42,918 nt of DNA from Chloroflexota bacterium (GTDB lineage Bacteria; Chloroflexota; Limnocylindria; P2-11E). The position numbers and the translations under genes were made by a program. Shown here piece after piece: positions 38,124-42,918 of the stretch. Within the stretch, counting starts at the first letter, position 1, and each line of letters opens with the position of its first letter. The DNA lies in contig VBFI01000060.1 of NCBI GenBank assembly GCA_005889275.1, positions 1 through 42,918 of the forward strand. Reading direction: 5' to 3'. The notes beneath the pieces were generated by a model. It searched no databases. It was not told where the DNA came from and was given only the letters and a program-made list of their open reading frames with translations.

Positions 38124-39692
38124 GTGGGTGAGCCGCGTCTTGGGGAGCTGCCCGCCCGGTACAACGCGGCGGAGACGTTCATCGACGCGCACCGCGGCGT
38201 CCGCGACTCGCGCGTCGCGATTCGCTGTCAGGGCAAGACCGTCACGTACGGCGAGCTCGCGGGGAGCGTCGACCGGTTCGGGAACGCGCTGCGCGAGCTG
38301 GGCGTCGGGATGGAGCAGCGGATCGTCATCTTCTGCCTCGACTCTCCGGAGTTCGCCTACGCGTTCTTCGGCGCGATCAAGATCGGCGCGATCCCGGTCC
38401 CGGCGAACACCTTGCTCACGCCTCGCGACCTCGCCTACATCCTGAACGACAGCCGGGCGGTAGCCGTGCTCGCGTCGGCGCCGCTCCTTCCGAAGGTCCT
38501 CGAGGCGCGCAAGGATGCGTCGCGGCTTCGGCACGTGATCGTCACCGGCGGCGAGGCGCCAGCCGGCGTCCTCGCGCTGGAACAGCTCCTCGCGTCGGCG
38601 AAGACCGAGCTCTCCCCAGCCGACACCACACCGGACGACCCGTGCATGTGGCTCTACAGCTCGGGCACGACCGGCTTCCCAAAGGGCGCCGTCCACCTGC
38701 ACCACGACATGGTCTATTGCGCCGACACCTATGGCGCCCTCGTCCTGCGGACGACCGAGGAAGACCGCCACTTCACGGTGTCGCCGCTCTTCCACGCATA
38801 CGGTCTCGGCAACGGCGTGTTCTTCCCGTTCCGCGTGGGCGCCTCGACGGTCTACAAGCCCGAGCGCTCGACGCCCGATCTGGTGTACTCGCTCATCACC
38901 ACCGAGCGGCCGACGATCCTCTTCACCGCGCCCACCTTCTACGCCGCGCTCCTGGCACACCCCGAGGCCGATTTCGCGTACGACCTCTCATCGCTCCGCG
39001 CGTGCGTGAGCGCGGGCGAGGCGCTGCCGAAGGCCCTCTTCGACGGGTGGAAGCGGCGCTTCGGTCTCGAGATCCTCGACGGGATCGGCGCGACCGAGAT
39101 GCTCCACATCTTCATCTCGAACGTTCCGGGGAAGGCGAAAGGCGGCACGAGCGGGACGCCCGTGCCCGGCTACGTGTCCAAGATCGTCGACGACGACGGC
39201 AAGGATCTCGGCCCCGGGGAGACGGGCAACCTGTGGGTCTCCGGGGACTCGTGCGCCGCGTACTACTGGAACAAGCACGAGAAGTCGAAGGCCGCGTTCA
39301 AGGGCGAGTGGTACGTCACCGGCGACAAGTACCACGTCGACACCGACGGCTACTTCACCTACGAGGGTCGCAGCGACGACATGCTGAAGGTCTCCGGTCA
39401 GTGGGTCTCGCCGGCTGAGGTCGAGGCGGCGCTGATGGAGCATCCGGCGGTGCTCGAGTGCGGCGTCGTCGGCGTCAAGGACAAGGACGATCTCACCAAG
39501 CCGAAGGCCTTCGTCCTACTGAAGAACGGCCGCCAGCCGTCCGACGAGCTGGCCGACGAGCTGAAGGCATTCGTAAAGGGCCGGATCACGCCCTACAAGT
39601 ACCCACGCTGGATCGAGTTCGTCCCCGAGCTCCCCAAGACCGTGACCGGAAAGATCCAGCGCTTCAAGCTGCGGGAGCGAGCCTCGGGATGA
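38124..39692 (+). CDS. Benzoate-CoA ligase family acyl-CoA synthetase
   Basis: A 522-residue ANL-superfamily ligase that would activate a carboxylic acid to its CoA thioester via an acyl-AMP. The P-loop motif A3 is YSSGTTGFPKGAVHLHHDM near residue 177. The segment SPLFHAYGLGNGVFFPF, the ATP-ribose motif DGIGATEMLHIF and YEGRSDDMLKVSGQWVSP with a C-terminal lysine in PKTVTGKIQRF follow. The lengths and the GGTSGTPVPGY region resemble benzoate-/4-hydroxybenzoate-CoA ligases. GTG start, 9 bp after the previous stop; a GATAAT box 8 bp upstream may give an internal leaderless promoter. The next gene overlaps by 4 bp. Substrate is unproven. Confidence 0.85.
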   Translation: MGEPRLGELPARYNAAETFIDAHRGVRDSRVAIRCQGKTVTYGELAGSVDRFGNALRELGVGMEQRIVIFCLDSPEFAYAFFGAIKIGAIPVPANTLLTPRDLAYILNDSRAVAVLASAPLLPKVLEARKDASRLRHVIVTGGEAPAGVLALEQLLASAKTELSPADTTPDDPCMWLYSSGTTGFPKGAVHLHHDMVYCADTYGALVLRTTEEDRHFTVSPLFHAYGLGNGVFFPFRVGASTVYKPERSTPDLVYSLITTERPTILFTAPTFYAALLAHPEADFAYDLSSLRACVSAGEALPKALFDGWKRRFGLEILDGIGATEMLHIFISNVPGKAKGGTSGTPVPGYVSKIVDDDGKDLGPGETGNLWVSGDSCAAYYWNKHEKSKAAFKGEWYVTGDKYHVDTDGYFTYEGRSDDMLKVSGQWVSPAEVEAALMEHPAVLECGVVGVKDKDDLTKPKAFVLLKNGRQPSDELADELKAFVKGRITPYKYPRWIEFVPELPKTVTGKIQRFKLRERASG

Positions 39693-41602
39693 GCGAGCCC
39701 GATCCGCTCGAGACCGTTCGCGCGTGGCGCAAAGAGGCCACCGACGACCCCGAGAAGTTCTGGGGCCGCGCCGCCGAGCAGCTGCCGTGGTTCAAGAAGT
39801 GGGAGCGCGTCCTCGACTGGGAGCCGCCGACCTTCCGTTGGTACGCGGGCGGCATGTCGAACCTCGCGTACAACGCCGTCGACCATCACGTCGCGACCGG
39901 ACGTGGCGGCCACGTCGCTCTGATCACCGAGAACGAGCGTGGCGAACGCCGAACATTCACGTACGCCGACCTGCACCGGGAGACCAAGCGCGTGGGGGCG
40001 GCGCTTCGCGCGATGGGCCTCGTGAAGGGCGATCGCATCGCGATCTACATGCCGACCTCGGCCGAGGCGATCATCCTCATGCTCGGCGCGATCCGCATCG
40101 GGGTCGTCATCCTCGTCGTCTTCGCGGGCTTCGGCGCGGGCGCGCTCGGCGAGCGCGTGCGGCTCGCCGGCGCCCGGGCGCTCTTCGCGACGGACCTGAC
40201 CTACCGGAAGGGGAAGGACGTTCCGCTCCTGCCGATCGTCAATCAGGCCGTCGCGGCGACGCCGACGGTCGAGCACGTCGTCGTTCTCCGTCGCGCCCCC
40301 CGCACCGAGCACGTCCCCAAGGAGCTGTCCTGGGACGACTTCCTCGCGCGCGGTCGCGGCCACGACGATTCGCATGTCGCGCTCGAGGCGAACGAGCCCG
40401 CCTACATCCTCGCGACGAGCGGCACCACCGCGAAGCCGAAGCTCGCCGTGCACACGCACGGCGGCTATCAGGTCTACGTCTATTCGATGGCGAAGTGGAT
40501 GTTCGCCCTCCGCCCCGACGACGTGTGGTGGTCGACGAGCGACATCGGTTGGGTCGTCGGCCACAGCTACATCGTGTTCGCGCCCCTCCTCGTCGGCTGC
40601 ACGACGATCGCCTACGAGGGCGCGCTCGATCATCCGAGCGCGGAACGTCCCTACGAGCTCGTCGAGCAGAACAAGGTCACCGGCGTCTTCACCTCGCCGA
40701 CCGCGGCCCGCCTGCTGATGCGAAACGGGACCGTGCCCGCGCGGAAGCACGACCTGGGATCGCTCGAGCGGGTCTTCTGCGCCGGCGAGGTCCTGAACGC
40801 GCCGGCCTGGGAGTGGCTGCAGAACGAAGCGCTGCAGGGCAAGGTCCCGGTCATCGACCACTACTGGCAGACCGAGACCGGCGGCCCGGTCGTCGGGAAT
40901 CCCTACGGCATCGCGCTGCTTCCGATCAAGCCAGGCTCGGGCGGCGTCCCGCTCGCCGGGATCGAGGCCGCGGTCGTCGATCAGGATGGCAAGGAGCTCG
41001 GGCCCGGCGAGAAGGGCATCTTCGTGATCAAGCGACCGTTCCCGGGTCTCACCGCGCGGCTCTGGGCCGAGCCGGAGCGATACGCGCGGGACTACTGGGA
41101 GAAGGTGCCGGGGAAGAGCGTGTACTTCACCGGGGACGCGTCGTCGATCGACGCGGATGGATACGTGTGGTTTTCCGGACGCGCGGACGAGATCATCAAG
41201 ATCGCCGACCACCGCATCGGGACGATCGAGGTCGAGACCGCCTTCCTCCGGCACCCCGCCGTGGCCGAGGCCGGCGTCACCGGGCGTCCCGACGAGCTCC
41301 GCGGCCAGGTGATCTCCGCGTTCGTCGTGCTGAAGCAGGGGCGCACGCCGTCTGACGATCTGAAGAAGGAGCTGCTCGCCACCGTGCGATCCGACCTCGG
41401 GCCACTCGCGGTCATCGGCGAGCTGAACTTCGTCGACATGCTCCCAAAGACGCGGAGCGGCAAGATCATGCGTCGTGTCCTGAAGGCGGTCATCCTCGAC
41501 AAGGATCCCGGCGACATCTCGACGATCGAGGACGAGGGGTCGGTCGAAGACGCCCGCGAGGCGTGGGAGCAGATGAAGACGAGTGTCACGGCGGGAGATT
41601 AG
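39689..41602 (+). CDS. Acetyl-/acyl-CoA synthetase-like ANL enzyme with variant core motifs
   Basis: A 637-residue protein of acetyl-CoA synthetase size. The N-terminal ACAS_N-like part (WFKKWERVLDWEPPTFRWYAGG) precedes the ligase domain. The P-loop is LATSGTTAKPKLAVHTHGGY near residue 241, where the usual GKPKG is AKPKL. WWSTSDIGWVVGHSYIVFAPLL and WQTETGGPVVGNP are normal. The hinge element reads IADHRIGTIEVETAF, with Asp in place of the usual Gly before HR. The C-terminal lysine that is acetylated in related enzymes is present in KTRSGKIMRR. ATG 39689 overlaps the preceding stop by 4 bp. Whether it uses acetate, propionate or a longer acid is not clear. Confidence 0.85.
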   Translation: MSEPDPLETVRAWRKEATDDPEKFWGRAAEQLPWFKKWERVLDWEPPTFRWYAGGMSNLAYNAVDHHVATGRGGHVALITENERGERRTFTYADLHRETKRVGAALRAMGLVKGDRIAIYMPTSAEAIILMLGAIRIGVVILVVFAGFGAGALGERVRLAGARALFATDLTYRKGKDVPLLPIVNQAVAATPTVEHVVVLRRAPRTEHVPKELSWDDFLARGRGHDDSHVALEANEPAYILATSGTTAKPKLAVHTHGGYQVYVYSMAKWMFALRPDDVWWSTSDIGWVVGHSYIVFAPLLVGCTTIAYEGALDHPSAERPYELVEQNKVTGVFTSPTAARLLMRNGTVPARKHDLGSLERVFCAGEVLNAPAWEWLQNEALQGKVPVIDHYWQTETGGPVVGNPYGIALLPIKPGSGGVPLAGIEAAVVDQDGKELGPGEKGIFVIKRPFPGLTARLWAEPERYARDYWEKVPGKSVYFTGDASSIDADGYVWFSGRADEIIKIADHRIGTIEVETAFLRHPAVAEAGVTGRPDELRGQVISAFVVLKQGRTPSDDLKKELLATVRSDLGPLAVIGELNFVDMLPKTRSGKIMRRVLKAVILDKDPGDISTIEDEGSVEDAREAWEQMKTSVTAGD

Positions 41603-42584
41603 GCAGGAAGCGAAGCCGCCCTGGTCCGCGGTCCCGCGCGCGGTCAAGGATGAGATCGGACGGATCCTCGGGTCGCCGGTGCGCGCCGCGACCCGCGTCT
41701 ACGGTGGCTACGCCCCGTCCGCGACGTTCCGTTTGGTGCTTCGCGATCGCCGCAGGGCGTTCGTGAAGTCGACGTATCCACTGCCGCCGCGCAGTCCGGT
41801 CGTCTGGGGAATCGCCGATGAGGAGCGGGTGTATCGCGCCGCCGCCCGCCGGATCCGGCCGTGGGCGCCCCAGTGTTTCGGGTCGTTCGAGATCGGCGGC
41901 TGGCGCGGCCTCGTCCTCGAGGACGTTGGACCCGCGGATGTCCCGCCCTGGACCGCGCGATCGGTGGGCCGCGCCGCCCGCGACTACGCCGCGTTCCACG
42001 CGCGCAATCTCGGGATGGGGCCGACGGCCGTGATCACCGGGACGCTCTGGCACCTGTTCGTGGACCGCTGGCCGAAGGCATCGCTCGAACGCGTCGCCTC
42101 GCTCGCGCGCGGCCACGAGGACGAGGCGCTCGAGTGGCTCGACGTCGCCTATCCGCTGCTGCGCGAGGCCGGCCCACGGCTCGTGCGAGCGCGGTCGAGG
42201 CGGACGCTCTTGCACCTCGACACGCGATCGGACAACATCCGCGTCCGGCCAGGACTGCGGCTCTTCGATTGGAACTTCGCCTGCGTCGGCCCGCGCGAGC
42301 TCGACGTCGCCGCCTTCGCGCAGTCCATCACCGCCGAGGCGGGACCGGCCCCCGAGCGTTTCGTGGCCGCGTACCGCGAGCGCCTCGACCTCGACGATCG
42401 GCTCCTCGCCCTTGCGGCCGGCGCGATCGCCGGACTCTTCGCGCAGCGAGCCCCCGAGCCGCCCCTGCCGGAGCTCCCGCGTCTTCGGTCGGTGCAGCGG
42501 CGCCAGCTCAAGGCATCGCTCGCGTGGTTCGCGCGCATGGCCAGCCTCGCCGAGCCCCGCTGGCTACGCGCGGTGCCGGACTAA
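41583..42584 (+). CDS. Aminoglycoside-phosphotransferase-fold kinase
   Basis: A 333-residue protein kinase-like (APH) fold enzyme. VYGGYAPSATFRLVLRDRRRAFVKSTYP supplies the ATP-lysine strand; the catalytic loop is LLHLDTRSDNIRV near residue 210, an HxDxRxDN variant of the usual HGDxxxxN, and the metal-binding motif is LFDWNFA near residue 229. Relatives phosphorylate small alcohols such as homoserine, choline, thiamine or sugars, so antibiotic resistance should not be assumed. The GTG overlaps the preceding gene by 20 bp. Its TAA stop shares one base with the ATG of the Fpg-like gene. Confidence 0.75.
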   Translation: MSRREIRQEAKPPWSAVPRAVKDEIGRILGSPVRAATRVYGGYAPSATFRLVLRDRRRAFVKSTYPLPPRSPVVWGIADEERVYRAAARRIRPWAPQCFGSFEIGGWRGLVLEDVGPADVPPWTARSVGRAARDYAAFHARNLGMGPTAVITGTLWHLFVDRWPKASLERVASLARGHEDEALEWLDVAYPLLREAGPRLVRARSRRTLLHLDTRSDNIRVRPGLRLFDWNFACVGPRELDVAAFAQSITAEAGPAPERFVAAYRERLDLDDRLLALAAGAIAGLFAQRAPEPPLPELPRLRSVQRRQLKASLAWFARMASLAEPRWLRAVPD

Positions 42585-42918
42585 TGCCCGAGTGGCCGGA
42601 CCTTCATGTCGTGCGCTCCCGTCTCGAGAAGGCGCTCGTCGGACGGGAGATCGTCCTGGTGCGCGTCGGCGATCCGCTCGTGCTCCGCTCGACGCGACCC
42701 GTGGAGACATTTCTCGCGCACCAGCGATTCGTCTCAGTGCGGCACCGGGGCAAGTTCCTGATCTTCGATCTGGACCAAGGAAGGATCGTGGTCAATCCGA
42801 TGCTCGCCGGGATCTTCGAGCTCGCCGACGCCGAGGGCAAGCTCGCGCGCTCGACGGCACTTTCGCTGGTGCTCGACGACGGCAATGACCTCCGCTACCG
42901 CGACGACAAGCGCATGGG
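42584..42918 (+). CDS. Fpg/MutM-like DNA glycosylase, N-terminal part (runs off the window)
   Basis: The first 111 residues of a protein open at the window edge, absent from the track because no stop is present. MPEWPDLHVVRSRLEKALVGREI matches the Fpg/Nei N-terminus MPELPEVE, keeping Pro2, the catalytic nucleophile after Met removal, and Glu3. HRGKFLIFDLDQGRIVVNPMLAGIFEL matches the core strands, though the usual HxGM(S/T)G reads NPMLAG. LRYRDDKRMG resembles LRFxDxRxFG at the end. This is base-excision repair of oxidised purines in the family. The altered motif may mark a distinct subfamily. ATG overlaps the previous stop by 1 bp. Confidence 0.78.
   Translation, partial: MPEWPDLHVVRSRLEKALVGREIVLVRVGDPLVLRSTRPVETFLAHQRFVSVRHRGKFLIFDLDQGRIVVNPMLAGIFELADAEGKLARSTALSLVLDDGNDLRYRDDKRM

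Noticed and set aside
39593-41647. 684-residue minus-strand ORF opposite the acyl-CoA synthetase
   Set aside because: Antisense shadow; its composition is Arg/Asp/Leu-rich and shows no domain, while the plus strand carries clear ANL motifs.
41583-42584. Antibiotic-resistance aminoglycoside kinase
   Set aside because: Only the general APH fold is visible, the catalytic loop is the HxDxRxDN variant, and the context is not resistance-related.
1-42918. CRISPR array, prophage or insertion sequence
   Set aside because: No regularly spaced direct repeats, integrase, transposase or phage structural genes were seen; the only repeats are those listed.

Overview
This is a 42.9 kb window of high-G+C bacterial chromosome, densely packed with metabolic genes. 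Start and stop codons overlap by 1-4 bp in most operons, starts are often GTG, and several operon heads have a TANNNT box only 4-10 bp before the start codon, as in leaderless transcription. Shine-Dalgarno sequences appear at some genes (ilvE, livK, the PRC protein, the aldehyde dehydrogenase). The gene families (benzoate-CoA-ligase-like enzyme, glutaconate-CoA-transferase-like pair, LemA and Bat operons, a CxxC-rich secreted protein) would fit a soil or freshwater Chloroflexota, for example a Limnocylindria/Ellin6529-type lineage, or less likely an actinobacterium. That placement is inference. I see no phage, CRISPR array, rRNA or insertion sequence.

Layout. 1-2778: end of a solute-binding protein, a two-domain permease and an ATPase of an iron/polyamine-type ABC importer. 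2792-3190: a DUF3465 lipoprotein. 3191-4745: a damaged locus, where a 319-bp near-perfect copy of the ATPase gene's TOBE region lies between a 5'-truncated metallo-beta-lactamase gene and a 3'-truncated iolG-like dehydrogenase gene. 4921-9174: inositol catabolism genes iolC-iolD-iolB and a HAD phosphatase. 9188-10381: two inverted tRNA-Arg genes (ACG and TCG) flanking a tandemly duplicated HNH protein gene whose stop codon lies inside one tRNA. 10386-12310: methyltransferase, LemA and a LemA partner. 12488-19006: a CxxC-rich secreted protein and a Bat-type operon (MoxR ATPase, DUF58, BatD-like, VWA, VWA-TPR fusion). 19067-22364: PRC-barrel, DUF2007, DUF4118, TSUP and Kelch genes. 22392-26833: a branched-chain amino acid ABC operon livK-H-M-G-F in which livM has an internal deletion and a large RNA-like inverted repeat separates livK from livH. 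26830-28839: pheA and ilvE behind an attenuator. 28842-30469: an ABC-2 exporter. 30500-32840: small membrane protein, class V aminotransferase-fold enzyme and SDR. 32854-34568: aldehyde dehydrogenase and a zinc-ribbon protein. 34673-42918: enoyl-CoA hydratase, a CoA-transferase pair with a GNAT gene between the subunits, a thioredoxin-fold protein, two acyl-CoA synthetases, an APH-fold kinase and the start of an Fpg/MutM-like glycosylase.

The strongest new observation is the ilvE-pheA leader. A sigma70-like promoter (TTGACC, 17 bp, TACCGT) leads directly into a 24-codon ORF whose centre reads SIVVVIFSELL. This is followed by a hairpin with a U-rich tail, then the ilvE Shine-Dalgarno. The leader is rich in Ile, Val, Leu and Phe codons, exactly the amino acids made by IlvE and PheA, so it looks like a complete ribosome-mediated attenuator. 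Other items worth checking are the inverted tRNA-Arg/HNH unit, the palindromic shared promoter at 21.37 kb, and two loci (3.2-4.7 kb and 25.0 kb) that are either real rearrangements or assembly errors.
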